Origin: Whitmania pigra
Lineage: Eukaryota; Annelida; Clitellata; Hirudinida; Haemopidae
Length of the DNA stretch: 64,000 nt
Reading direction: 5' to 3'
Assembly (NCBI GenBank): GCA_021613335.1
Contig: JAJTWR010000287.1
Location: 677,501-741,500 of the forward strand
Under the pieces are notes generated by a model that saw only the letters and a program-made list of their open reading frames with translations, was not told the DNA's origin and did not search any database. Position numbers and translations under genes: made by a program. The number at the start of each line of letters is the position of its first letter. The stretch's first letter is position 1. Below, piece after piece: positions 47,200-61,200 of this stretch.

Positions 47200-47415
47200 A
47201 TGCACCTGGTCTTCCTTCATTTTCCACCATTCATTTCCACCGTCGATAAGTTATCACCCATCAACAGAGGCTTCTCATGTGCCTCTCCTAATGTCTTGAA
47301 CAGACTTTCTCTCCTTGTCGGAGCCCAAACATCTCTGGAGTTCTTCATGTGCCACCTGAAGACTCACTTCTTCAGGACATCATTGACTCAGGACAAGAAC
47401 ACAAGGCACCTCTGA
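47200..47415 (+). mobile_element. LINE reverse-transcriptase C-terminal remnant
   Basis: The frame contains FSCASPNVLNRLSLLVGAQT followed by SLEFFMCHLKTHFFRTSL. This matches the usual C-terminal tail of LINE polyproteins (F..AAP..WN.LP......S...FK..LKTHLF). The catalytic core is absent. It is followed by an ATT array, perhaps the element's tail. Confidence 0.65.
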
Positions 47416-47473
47416 CTCAATGCACGTGGTAGTCCCAAAATTAACTGAAAGATAGTTAAAAAATTAACTATTA

Positions 47474-47528
<55 letters not shown>

Positions 47529-47545
47529 TATTATTATTATTAATA
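47474..47545. repeat. ATT trinucleotide array
   Basis: About 70 bp of nearly pure ATT. Confidence 0.9.
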
Positions 47546-47998
47546 TTATCATCATCATTTTTACTATTATTTTTTGACTTATTATTATATTATTATTATT
47601 TAACCATCATGTCTAATTACTTCAACACGAACCTTAAGGTTAACTGCTATTATTATTATCATCATTACTCACATTCACAAATGTCAATGACATCAGGCAT
47701 TGGCCTTGAACTGTAGAATTAAATTAGATTGCTCGACCTCACGTGCGAGGAGAGGTGAAGAGTTAAAGATGATTTCTCCCAGGAGGATGGCATGGTCACG
47801 CCTCAATGATTATTTTAATATTCTTTCAAAATCAGCAGCATCACTAGTCCATCACCTTTCACACAAATTCTGCACAATTTAACGTTGCCTCGTATTTATT
47901 TGTTTATTTGCCCGAGCATAAGATGCTCTTTGAACTTAACCGGCCAATTATTTTCTATTCACAAAACAAAAACTCTGTGTTATAATTGGTAATATTAT

Positions 47999-48040
<42 letters not shown>

Positions 48041-48310
48041 CAGTAATTAACAATAATCAATAGAGTCATCACACCTACTGTTTCAACCATTTAATAACCA
48101 CTATCAATGATGCTCCTTTTTGTCAAAATTGAAAAATTGGAGGCTTCTGAAGGTCATGGTTTCAAGAAGTTATTCAGGTCAAGCATCGTCTTTACGTACC
48201 TTTTTTATGACCTTGACAATTTTTTTTCCTTGCAAAAATAGAGGAGGAAATTGCCAATTGCTCGATCTGTGTTAGCCATGGTTATGTTATTATTTATGAC
48301 TGCAAGATTA

Positions 48311-48530
48311 TTTTTTGTGACATTCTGAATGATTCTGGAATTTATTAAAATTCTGGAATATTGGTTCAGTGAATTATTAATATTTAAAGTTTAAATAATT
48401 ATTAAAGGATTTTGTTATTAAAGGAAATTTTTTGTGACATTCTGAATGATTCTGGAATTTATTAAAATTCTGGAATATTGGTTCAGTGAATTATTAATAT
48501 TTAAAGTTTAAATAATTATTAAAGGATTAT
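48311..48530. repeat. 117-bp tandem duplication
   Basis: The stretch starting ttttttgtgacattctgaat at 48311 recurs at 48428, with about 103 bp identical by eye. It lies just before the first recognised SLC4 exon. Confidence 0.9.
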
Positions 48531-48599
48531 CCTTAATAGGTCACTATTAAAGATCATTAAAAGATCATCAATATTGATAATGATGGTGATGATTATGTT

Positions 48600-48653
48600 G
48601 ATGATAATAATAACAATAATAGTAATAATAATAATAATAATATAATAATAATA

Positions 48654-48691
<38 letters not shown>

Positions 48692-48738
48692 GTAATAATA
48701 ATAATAATAATAACAACAACAACAATAATAATAATAAA
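48600..48738. repeat. AAT/AAC trinucleotide array
   Basis: Imperfect AAT array ending about 40 bp before the first recognised SLC4 exon. Confidence 0.9.
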
Positions 48739-48774
48739 GAATTCATTAAAATATTTTCACGGAACCAATGGCAG

Positions 48775-49212
48775 ATGGAGCACAGCGAGGTTTGCCACAA
48801 TAAACTGCTTCCCAACAACTCGACGAACCTCTCCAAATCCATCACCCTGCCCGACAAATTCGAGATGCCCGTCCTCTCGGTCGACAGAAACAAGAGCGTG
48901 CACGTCATAAGCTCTGGGCCCGGCGATGCCGTCTCGGTAAAGATCGAAGACGAGTCGAACCTTCACGACAAAGGAAACAACGTCTGCCAGAGGAAGCCCG
49001 TCAAGATTGAAACCATCGTGAATTGCGAAAAAGATCGTCCCGATGTTCAAGTTCACCACGAGAATCATTTTGAGCTGGCAATCCTTCGAGACGAAAAGAC
49101 TTCGAGATGTGCGGGCTGCCTCGGGAGTCTCCCGGCCGACCGCTTCGGGGGTCAGAGCGATGACGAATCGTCTGACACCTACCCAGGGGAAAGCACTTCC
49201 GTTGTCAGTAAG
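48775..49212 (+). CDS. SLC4A4: SLC4 N-terminal variable exon
   Basis: 146 codons from MEHSEVCHNKL to STSVVSK, ending AAG|GTGATT in phase 0. Base composition is GC-richer than the surroundings. Position 48775 is both an ATG and directly after ggcag, so it may be the start codon or the first base after an acceptor. The sequence is not conserved in the family. Confidence 0.7.
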
Positions 49213-52200
49213 GTGATTGATTGAGTCGCTGATTGCTTTATGTGTTATTATTATTATCTACTGTTTTTTTATTATTTTGATTGTATGTCTAATTAGTTGA
49301 TTAATGGAGTCATTAATTATTCACTGAATTTGTTAGTTTGTAATTTTTTTTTATTAATTAATTAGCTGATTTATCTTGTTTCATTCATTGCTCATTATTG
49401 CATGCAAGCAATTTTGTGCAACCTCTTTTTCATTGATGAGATGCGGTATGTGACAATGCATTCCAATCTTGTTGTTGGCAGACAATCCATCATTTATGAG
49501 ATGTTATTACTCAGAAAGCAATGTCTGAACTTTTGTGATTCTGCATTCATATTCCAGGTTTTGCCATTGCAGGTTGGGCAAAAGGATTTGTAAGCATATA
49601 AGCATAGCAATATCCGATATTATCCAACATCCAATTGCATGCACGCAAAAACAAAGACAATGCAATCGAGAAATTAATTGCAATTCCAGCCAGAAAGTGT
49701 CAGAAATTAAATCTTAACCATGTTGCAGAGGGTACTTGCAATTATAATATTTTATAATTTGTGGAGTGTTTGATTTTGTCTTTTTCATTGTGAAGTTAAT
49801 TTTCATTTCCTCCAGTAACTGCCTTACTGGTGGATGTGAATGCACGAATGTTTAAGCAAACCTAGTAACTCTTCACTTAACTTGCTTGATATAATTGTTA
49901 TAATACAATTCATTTGCTGTGTCATTTATATAATTAATTCTTTCATTCTTTTACTCGCTCGATCATTCATTAAGCCATTCCTTTTCATCCGACAGATCAG
50001 GGACATACTCCAAAGGAACACGCCGAGCGGGCTGTGGGATCCCCTTAAGATGGAGCACCATTCGCTCTTCACGCAACTCAACGTCCTCTGCCACTTCCAA
50101 GATGGATCCGTCGCCTGGAAAGAAACTGCCAGGTAGTTATTTGTTCTGCACGTTTTTTTTATTTTTTTCAAACTTATTTTCAACTTATTTCCCTTGATGA
50201 AGTGCTGGCTAAGGCTGCAATTCATAACCTGCAATTCATAACCTGCAATTCATAACCAGCAATTCATAACCTGCAATTCATAATCTGCAATTCATAACCA
50301 GCAATTCATAACCTGCAATTCATAACCTGCAATTCATAACCTGCAATTCATAACCTGCAATTCATAACCTGCTTTTCTGTTTCTCTTGATTCTTTGCGAA
50401 GTTTTATTTTGTTTTCAGTTAGCAGGAAGTCTGATGATGATGATGATGACAATGACGACGACGACGACGTTGACGACGATGGTGATGGTGATGATAAGTC
50501 TGCATTGAACTTATATGACATAAAACACCATAGATGTTGTGCTTTCAGTCTCAATTTGGATTATTTTTATGAATGATTTAAAAGAAAAACTAAAGCCGTA
50601 AATTTCTTTATTGCTCTTCAAAACCACTGGTTTTGTCTGGATCATTAACCATTGGGTCGTTGCTAACACAACTTCCCGACCTCTCCCTGAAGTTGCATCG
50701 TGGTTCTGCACGAGTTTTAAGCAATTTAAGGAAGTCCACTCGGTTTCCATTCTCATCAGCGAATCAGGATTCATTTCTTAATCCCAACTCTTTGCTTGGA
50801 CAGATGTGTTCCATGATCTGCTCTGATCTGAGATGGATTGATCCAACTTGATAAATTTAACTTACTAGCTCTGAAATTATTTTCCTGTTGAGAACATTTA
50901 TTTTCTTTTTCAGTTTGTTTTTGAAATATTTTTCTTTGCAAATCCAAGCTTTGGATTTCTAAAACATTATTAAAAATCCTGGTGAAGTATCAGGAATGAT
51001 GGTCAATAAGACCACTAGTTCCTGGCCTTTTGAGATTTTGTTGCATATCACGTTCTTTGACCGTTCTGTGATACATGCAACTTTCCAACAATGCTCTGTG
51101 AGTTCATCTTCATTGTCAGCTCCAACATCAACATAAACATGTCCATTTGTCAACTTTTATCTGTTTCATTGGATTGCAAGTGATAAGTAATGTGACTTCA
51201 ATGGAGAAAATAAATCGTCGGATAACTCTGTCTTTATCGCACAATTATAGTTATTAATTGAGGAGTTAATGTTACCGTTGTTGTCGCTGCTGCTGCTATT
51301 GTGCTGTTGTTGCTGCTGCTATTGTGTTGTTGACGCCATAGATTATCAGTTGCAATCTTTGGTCGCAGCAACACGTGTCTTTTGAAAGCTTCTCCGTCAT
51401 TTTTCATGTCGAGAATTCGACCTTTGAACCGACCCGATTATGGGAAATAATGGAGGCAATGATTGAAACAAATTGAAGCAAATAAATTTAATAAATCATG
51501 CACATGTGCCCGTTACTACGGAGAATATTTATTATGTCGAACAAATGAAATTAAGTAAGCCATAAAGATTCCGTAGCCTCTTAAAAACGCGAGCATCGTG
51601 GCGTATTGATTCATCAAAAATTAATGCCGCTTTACTTTATGAGTTTACAAGTTGCATCGGGGCTGAAAGTTGCTTTGCATAGAAAAATCAAGGTTGACTT
51701 TTTTTTTCCTCGTTGCACTTCTAAGTATAATTATTCTACAAATCAACAACAACACAACAGTAAATGATCTTATTAACGAGATGTTATGTGGCATTGTGGA
51801 TTCGGTTAGAATTGGTGCCAGAAACAGTTAAAAGAATTACTACTAGGTTCAATAAAAAAGCTGAAAAAACTCAATTTTAAATGTACTATTATTATTGTCG
51901 TCATCATCATCATTATCATTAATATTTTAAAGCTTCAGGTGTTCTCTAACTTATTTCATAACCTTTTTTTGTGACCTTTTCAATAAACGTCATTTATATT
52001 TATCGATCAGCCTCTCTACTTAAACATCCACTTAAATATCCAAATGTAAATATCTTTCCTCTGAATCTTTCCTGCTTTAAGTAGAAATGTTGTCTTTACA
52101 AAGTTAGTGTAGCAGAGCCTCAAGTTTATTACTTGTAAGTCTTGTTAGTTGATGTTGTTGATGTTGCTGTTGTTGCTGTCGTTGTTGTTGTTGTTGTTGC

Positions 52201-55200
52201 TGTTGTTGCTGTCGTTGTTGTTGTTGTTGTTGATGTTGTTGCTGCAAGCTGCTTCTTCGTCACTGTCGTCGTTATCGTCTTAGTCGACACAGAAAATATT
52301 TTCTTATTTCAGTTTGTTTGCGTTAAAATTTTCTTCAAGCCTTTCAAATTTTTATTTGTTCATCTTTTAAAACTTTGATTGAAATTCAGAAAATTCTCCT
52401 AGAATTTTAAATTTTTCTCGAAAATATTCCAGGTGGAAGAAATCTTATTAATACAGAAATGTGGTCACGATGTTGATGATGATGGTGGTGATAATGCTGG
52501 TGATGTGTCGTTATGCACAATTAATCCTCAGAATTTTAGAGTTCTTTAGCTTTTCTTTGAGATATTACAAAACATATGAATATCTCTTTATTAATCCTTT
52601 CTTATTATTCCATTACTAGACATTTACAATGTTCTTTGATTGTAATTTTATTTTTTTATTTTGTTTTGAAACTTTATTAAAACATAAAGTGTTTTTTAAA
52701 TATTATGGTTTTTTTTATTTTTTAAATTTGGAAGTTCTGTTCTTTGAGCTACAATTTCATTTTTGTCAACGTCTTCATTGATGTCATTGTCATCATTATC
52801 ATCATCATCATTATCATCATCATCAATTTGATAATGGTTTATATTTCCACTTCTACTGAATAGCTGGCAATTCACAATGAGGCATTCCAGTTGTAGTCTG
52901 CCAACATGGCATTTTTGTACAAATATTTCAAGTAGTCTGAGCATTTCTTATTTCCAGTGATTCACACATTTTCGGTACCATTTAGAATGTCTTGTTCATT
53001 AGCTATGTTTTTTTATTTGTTGACCTAAGAATACATTTGAATTCTTTGAACTTTGTTGACTATCATCATCATCATTATCATCATTATCATTATCATCATT
53101 ATCATTATCATCGTATCAGGCTACACATCTTTATCACCATACTAGATGACAGGAAAGCTTTATTCTGCAAATAGGATTATTCTCTGTGATGTGCAGAGTG
53201 TTGCTATGACAACAGCAGAATTGCTTTAGAGTTACTGTTTTCTGATATTAGTTCATATTACATTAATAATATTTGCTATTCATCGGTTCCGACATGTTTG
53301 ATGCAAATTGTGTCGAGTAAAATTTAATGTTGGAGCTCGTGCTCCAACGAAATAATGGAAAGAAAAATTCAATTTTCAGACAAGCCCATTCAGTTTTTAA
53401 CGCTGCCCACAAACTGAAAGGTTACTTATCTTCACATTCATTACAATATCTGCTGGCCACACTAACACATGCAAGTATGCAAGCATGCATACATACATAC
53501 ATACATACATACATACATTTATACATACATACATACATACATACATACATACATACATACATACATACATACATACATACATACATACATACATACATAC
53601 ATACATACATACCAACATACAAGCATGCATATGCAGATACTCAATTTGCATTCATACAAATCAAAGATGTACATCTGAAAAAGATAAAATAAATAAAAGC
53701 TTGGAAATAACATTTGGTAACATTTCGTAATTTAACACTAAATTTAGGAAATTGCACCAATAAATCCTGATAAATACATAATAATAGCAGAGTGCTTTGA
53801 GGTCTCCTCAGGGTCAACTAATGTTTGATCGCTAACATCATCATCATCATCATTATCATCACCATGTCATCATCATCACCAGAATGCATTCTCTTATTTC
53901 CATCATTTTTCAACAAAATAAAACAAAACCATTAATTTTTCACAACTAGTTTTTTGTTCATTTTTTTCAGAAGTTCATTTTATTTGTAATTTTTGATGGG
54001 TTTTGTGTACAAGTTAGGGTTTAATAATAAATTTAATTGCTTATTAACATAATTTGATTTTATATATATTTGTTTTGTGTACAAGTTAGGGTTTAATAAT
54101 AAATTTAATTGCTTATTAACATTATAATTTGATTTTATACATCAGTTAAGGTTTAATAAAGTAATAAAGGACACTTAATTAAGGAAAGGGGATAATTGCT
54201 TCTGCATGTTGGAACCCTGAGTAATTTTATGTTCTTTTGGCACCTCTTGAAACTCTGGGAGATTGCTTCAAGAGACGTTAAGAATCTTTTGATGCAAAGC
54301 TTTGAAAGAGGAAAGCATTTTGCATCTTAATGGAAATTCAGGCGAAAGTCAGGGCTGGATTGATGATAATTTCTTTTTCATGATGATAATGATTGTGTCA
54401 TATGAGCATCTTGAAATTATGATAATTTGTTTTTAATGATGATAATATATAAATAATGATAAATAGGGCACTTTGAAGACTGTATTTGAAGAATTTTTTA
54501 ATGATGGTAATGCTATTCAAGCACAGCATCTGATCCTTGTGAAAAGCAAAAATTGAACTTTAAAATTCTTACCATGAAAAGAAAAATGGCTTTCATTTTT
54601 TCACTACAATTTCAAAATATGGCTTAAGTAATGGCGATGTTTTTAGAAATTTTCTAAATTGAAAAATTTATCGGATGTAATTCTGAAATGTTTTTGTATT
54701 ATTAGATATTTTTATTTTGTTAAATTCCAAGATAAAATCATGTACCGTCGTTAATCTTCCAAAATTCTTCCTTCCGCTCAAGATGGTTGAAGTACGAGGA
54801 AAAGGTGGAGATGGGGGGTAGGTGGTCCAAGCCCCACGTAAGCACCGCATCCCTCCACGCCCTGCTTGACCTGAGGAGGGCCGTGAAAAACAAACAGTGC
54901 ATCGTGGATTTGAATGTTCCGTGCAAGTCGTCGTCTCTGATGGATTTTGCAGGTTATTGTTTTTGTTTCTCATTGAAAAGTTACTGTTGTTGTTATTGTT
55001 TCTTATTGAAAGGTTGCTGTTGTTGTTATTTCTTATTGAAATGTTGTTGTTGTTTCTTATTGAAATGTTATTGTCGTTGTTGTTTCTTATTGAAAGGTTA
55101 CTGTTGTTGTTGTCGTTTCTTTTGCTTTTTTTTACTACCCATTTGTCATATGTTTTGGCAAACTTTGCATCCAATTTCCTCTCTTGGAATTGCTGGGTAA

Positions 55201-58200
55201 TTGAATTGTTGTATTTGAATTGTTGGGTTTGAATTGTTGTGTTTGAGTTGTTTGGTAATAAATCAACTGAAGGTATCTCTTTTGAAATCTGCTCTCAACT
55301 GCTTGCTCTTGAAAACTCAATTGGTCGACCTTTTGTAAACTTGGATGATATTGGATGAGTCACGAATGTTGTGCAGTGGATGATCTTTACTTTATTCTAA
55401 AATTACATTAAATTAGGATTACTTTATTCTAAAATTACTTTAAATTAGGATTACTGTACTGTAATCCTGTATTTTACTGCTTTGTAATCCTTACTTTACT
55501 ATTTACTAAAATCCTGTTACTATACTACTTTATTGATTATTTTATTGATTTGTGGGCTTTAAAAGTGAGGTTAGTGTCAATGAGAAAAACAAGTTCACAG
55601 ATGTTGTCTGTGAAGGACATGGGTTGTGAGGAGAGAGTATATTTGTTGGGCAGGGTATCATCATTATCATCAATATCAGTTGAACTGTGTTTATCTTGCA
55701 TCATCAATCATCTTGTCTGTGTGCTTTCAGGTCTTCATCACCACCATCATCATCGTCGTCGTTAGTTTGTTTTTATTTTTATTATTATTATTATTATTAA
55801 TATTATTATCGTCGTCATCATCATCATCATCATCATTTGTTCATTTGTCATGATTTTTGATTAATTGAATCTTATATAATCTTGTGAAAGATTTATTTAT
55901 AATTTTATAGTTTCACTTTTAAATTTACTTAAAGTATGTCTTTTCATTAATTTCATCAAAAAATTTCTATCACTTTTATGCACAACAACAATGAATATTT
56001 TATGGTTTTAATCCACTGGAACAACAATTTTCACCTTCAAAGATGGCTTCACTTGTTCCCTTATTGCTTTTACCACCTCAAAATGGAAAAAAACATAAAC
56101 ATTTTTTTAAGCAGAAGTTTTCTCTGCTGAAACTTTGAGAAACTTCTCTTTAAAGTTTAGACTCTAAACGGAACACCATCTGTAACACCATCTCCAGCCG
56201 TGAAGATTTAGAAGATTTTATCAAATAAATTATGTTTTCTTCTTCAAATTGTTCCATTAAAGCTTGAAATTAATTTTGTTTCAAACTAATCAGTTATGTC
56301 CTCATGTCTGAAAAAGCTGAAAGCTGCTTTTTTTTTTGAAGTTCAAAAGAAGTTCCTTCTTAACGTCTCGTCGGCAATTTTAAGTCATTTCAAGCAAAGC
56401 ATAATTTATTTACGAGTAGAAAACCAGTTGGGAGTTTGAAAGCATTGTTTGAAGTAGAAGTAGAAGTAGAACTTCTAGAAGTTTTTAAATGTTTTAATTC
56501 CTTTTTTGTTTTCTTAATTATTTGTAACTTCTTTCTCAATACAAGCCAAAGTGCATGTGAGAACTTCATTAAACCGATTTCAATTTGCTGATCCAATTCG
56601 TTCCTCGCACGAAATTATTTCATCACGGAAGTACTTGAGCGACTCTATCGAAATAATATTGCCTTTTTTAAAGCAGTTGCTGTTTTACCTCTTCAAGCTT
56701 TCAAAGAGTTTTTCTTTGAAATATTTTCCTTTTGAAATTAATTTCAACTTCATAAATCATAAATTCATAAAATAATTAACTTCATAAAACTGAAATGGAA
56801 AATCGAAACATTCATTTATTTCTGTGCCCAATATAATTTTATTTCTGTGTCATTTGTCATTTTAAGTTGAAAGAAAAAAAGCATAAATTTTCGAGGCGGC
56901 TTGCGAAATCATTTTTGCAAAATCTTAAAATCATTAGACTTCCTGAAATAAACGGAGAACTTAGCACGTTTATTGATCCGGTCGCCTCGGACGGATTGGA
57001 CTCGGACTCGGGTTCATCGATGTTGCACTGCTTTCGCACTCTTACGAGTTGTTTGACTGTCCATGTTGTTTTTGACTTTATTATATTGATGCTATTGTTT
57101 TATTTGTAAATTTTATTGTTGTTTTTGACTTTATTATATTGATATTATTGTTTTATTTGTAAATTTTATTATTGTTTCTCTTCTTAGTTTTAATATTGTT
57201 TGATCGGTTAGTTTTCTTATTTGCTTCGTAATTTCCGGAGCAGACGACATCTGCAGCTCCGTAGCTCGTGCCACAGACTTGGGGGAGTCAGAATTGAGCA
57301 GCATCAGGCACATCCTCGAACAGCCGCACAAGCACAAACACAGGAGAGGCAGCAGAAAGAGCAGGAGGGATCGCAGCATTAATCCTTCTCCTTCCCATGA
57401 TCACGGTCGGTCTGGTTTGATTGTTTCGTAAAACGATTGATTCCTAAACGTTTACATGTAGACACGTCACGATTCCTAAACGAAGTAAATTGCTTTTTCA
57501 TTCTTCGCGTTCGCTCGCAACTGCAGATGTGTTCTGTCACTTAGATTAAACGAATTTTTATCAACATCTTAAGCTTAATGGTCAGGAGTGAACTTAGGAA
57601 TCAATTAAACTGGAAAATAAACTTTAATGACAATGCATTGCTATGAAAAATTAGTGAGCCATTTGCTAGAAGTGGAGGTTGTAAATTTACTTCTACTTTC
57701 CACTTCCCAGCGAAGGAACGTAGGAAGTCGCTAATGAAGAGAGACGGGAAGGATTATTGGTCGGCCTATACGACCTTCCAGAGAGGGGTCAAGCCCTGCG
57801 ACCTCCAACCCTACAAAGTAAGTCTTTTGTTTTTCATAACTCCGGCAATTTATTTCCATATTTTAAAAACTGAAAATGTTCTGCAAATGATCGAATTAAG
57901 GTTATTTTAATTCGAACAGCCCAATAAAAGGTTAATGGAGAAGATACCAAAAAATACAGAGACTGCAAACATCCTGATTGGTCAAGTAGGTTTTTTAAAG
58001 CAGCCAATCATGGGCATCTTCCGACTGAGAACGCCCAATGTTGTTGAAGGGCTGTCAGAGATATCCCTACCCACCAGATTTCTAGTGCTTATCATTGGTC
58101 CATTCAGGGGCATCTCGATAGCTGAGCATTGCGAATTGGGTCGAGCCCTGGCTGCTCTTTTTAATGATAAGGTATTTGTTTATTTATATTTACTTCAACT

Positions 58201-61200
58201 AATGCATATTTATTATTTATTCATTTATGCTACGGTTTATGTATTATTTATTCATTTCCGCTACTGTATATTTATTATTGTTGTTGTCATCATTATTGTT
58301 TTTCATACTAACCTATGTAACACATGACATTACTACACATTACTACTAATCATATTTATATTGTAATTAACAACTACAATTTTGTAATTTTGTCATTAAA
58401 CTGTTGAAAGTAATTTTTTATGGCCACCACTTGGCCTTGATGCTCTCTGCATTGTTTCATATAATCATTAACTGTTGATCATCTATTCAATAATATTGAT
58501 TTATTCTTGACATAGTTGACATTTTAAGTCTGCTAAACAGGTGTGTGACCTGAATCTGAAATATTATTTCAGTTTTTAACATCTGAAGCTCTCGTAGGTT
58601 TGTAGATCTATTAAATTAAATTAATGTCCACCTAAAATATACGAGAAATGCCATTCGGCTGTATTCAACCTTGACAAGGATTGTGGATGCAGATGCAAAT
58701 ACTTTGCATTAATAACAAATCATCTTAGTCATGCATAGGACTATAATCAAATAATTAAATAAATAACAAATTATTGACTCATTCATGTTAATACTCAAAG
58801 TCATTGGATTTCGTTAAAATCCTTAAACGATGAAATCACGTAGAAAAGCATAAAAGCATTCGTCACGGAAAGTCTTCGCTCGCACAGGTTTTTTGCGAGG
58901 TGTGCTACCAAGCCATATCGAGGGAGGACATTTTGTGTGGCATCGACGAGTACCTCGACAACCTGACCGTTCTACCGCCGAGCATCTGGGACCCTGCCGT
59001 AAGACTCGAACCTCCCTCCAGCACCAGGACTAAGGTGCTGATAACTTGATGTGATGTTGTAGTGATGCGCTTAGGACGATAAGAGATGAAAAAAGTAATT
59101 TTGAATGAGTGAACACAGAATTGGTGGTGATGAAGACAAGGATGGTGATGGTGATAGTGGTGTTATGAGGTGATGATGATGATATTGGCTACCTGCTCGG
59201 TCTTGATGTTAAAACTAAAAGTGAATTGGAAAGCTCTAATTTCAGAACAAGATCTGGAGTCGTCTGAACGTGGTCGAGAGGCATGCGGATGCTTTGGACA
59301 CGACACTGAGTGGTGCTGATGATGATGTCGATGAAAGCCTCTTCAGCACTGGAAGGTGATTTGAATGCAAATGATTGTTTATTCATTCCAACGATAAGAT
59401 TCCCACCATCCAAGAAGCCTTCTGTGAAAACATGTTTTTTTTTTAAAATAAAAACAGTCTAAATAAAGATATCATTTTTATAATTTTAGTTATTATTATT
59501 ATATTATTATTTTATGGTGTTTGTTTATCTATATCTGTCAACATTTTATAAATAAATATAATTTTATATCCACAATTTTTTTTCAAAACGACCAACTCTT
59601 GCTGCACCAAATTATGCGTCGAGCGATTTAAAAACAGAGAGAGCACTGCGTGAACTCGAGTAGTACTCGATGAACTCTGCAGATTGTTCGGGGGCCTCAG
59701 GGGAGACGTGGCGAGGAAGAGCAGGTACTGCCTCAGTGACTTCAGGGACGGCTTGCACATCCAATGCTTGGCCTCCGTCGTGTTCCTCTACTTTGCCTGC
59801 ATCACACCCATCGTCACGTTTGGGGGACTTATGGGCAAGAAGACAGACAACTACATGGTGAGTTTTAATTATTTATTAATTATTATTATTATTTTGTTAA
59901 TTTTAGAGTTTTAATTATTACAATTTACTTTTAATAACAATGATAATACTAAATAATCAATCCATCGTGAGCCCCACAAATGATTCAAAGGGGTCATTTT
60001 ATCATTTAAGGGGACAATGGAGATGCTCATGTCTGGTGCAATCTGCGGAACGATTTATTCCCTCTTTGCTGGCCAACCACTCAACATTGTCGGTGCAACC
60101 GGACCACTCCTCGTGTTCGAGTCCATTCTCTACCACTTGTGCAAGTTTGTACCATCATCACCATTCTCTACCACTTGTGCAAGTTTGTACCATCATCACT
60201 ATCATCATCACCATTCTCTACCACTTGTGCAAGTTTGCACTATCATCATCACCATTCTCTACCACTTGTGCAAGTTTGCACTATCATCATCACCATTCTC
60301 GACGCCGTCATCATCGGCATCATCACTGTCATTAGTAGCAAGTAATTAGTTCTTGTTTCTGCTTTTATCACCATTATCATTGTCTTCCATTCATCGTTAT
60401 TACTATCATCATCATCATCATGTAATCACTGGCAGATTTCAATGGGATATGAATGAATAAATAAAACCAGATTTTAGATGGCATTAATTATGTTAATGAT
60501 ATGCATTTGTTTTTAACTCGTTTTTTGTTAACTTGGATTCTTCTTCTCATTTACATTGTTTTCAACGCTTGTTGGGTGGCATTTGTTAACCAATCAGAAT
60601 TCCCCACAATCCAAGACTTGCACCGAGTGAAGTCAATCATCGTGCAAGTTGGATTGTTAGCATATTATTATTATGGTTAGCATGTTATTGTTATTGTTAG
60701 CACATTATTAGGAGAATGAAAATAACTTCGACACAGAGAGAACTCGATAGACTTCCTGTCGTTTCGCTGCTGCATCGGCCTCTGGTCCTTCTTCTACCTG
60801 CTGGTCATCGTGGCTTTCAACCTGAGCAGTTTTGTGCGCTACATCACCAGATTCACCGAAGAGAGTTTCTCCGTCCTCATCTCCCTCATCTTCATCATCG
60901 AAGCGTTCAGCAAAATAATCGAGATCTGGGACTCCCACCCCGTCCTTGTGCACCCGAACGGCGACCTGACGTCCCCCTCGAACCTCACCAACCGTGGGTG
61001 CCATTGCGAGCCCCCCGATGACCTTCTCGGCGTCCTCGGGTTGTTTCCAGAAGCCGATGACTATTATTCCACATTGGGCTTCGATGATGGAGGAAGTAGA
61101 ACTAACTCTTACTTGTCTCAAGGTTAGTTGTAATTCTGAATTTATGTGCTTGTAGAAATGCAACTCCCTAAGATAATTAGCATGTCTCTGCGTCGAATTG

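Larger units (their letters stand above)
39145..48774. other. gene-poor interval with repeat debris
   Basis: No conserved gene is recognised. It probably holds the syndecan 3' UTR at its left and 5' exons or the promoter of the SLC4 gene at its right. Contents noted separately: a decayed open segment near 41.4-41.6 kb, two copies of a dispersed repeat, a LINE remnant near 47.3 kb, microsatellites and a 117-bp tandem duplication. Confidence 0.5.

Noticed and set aside
50216..50372. CRISPR-like regular repeats
   Set aside because: Units are 14 bp head-to-tail with no spacers, in an intron of an animal gene.
56867..57109. 80-codon frame between SLC4 exons
   Set aside because: The flanking exons (ending 54952 and starting 57244) join in phase without it, and it does not resemble SLC4.
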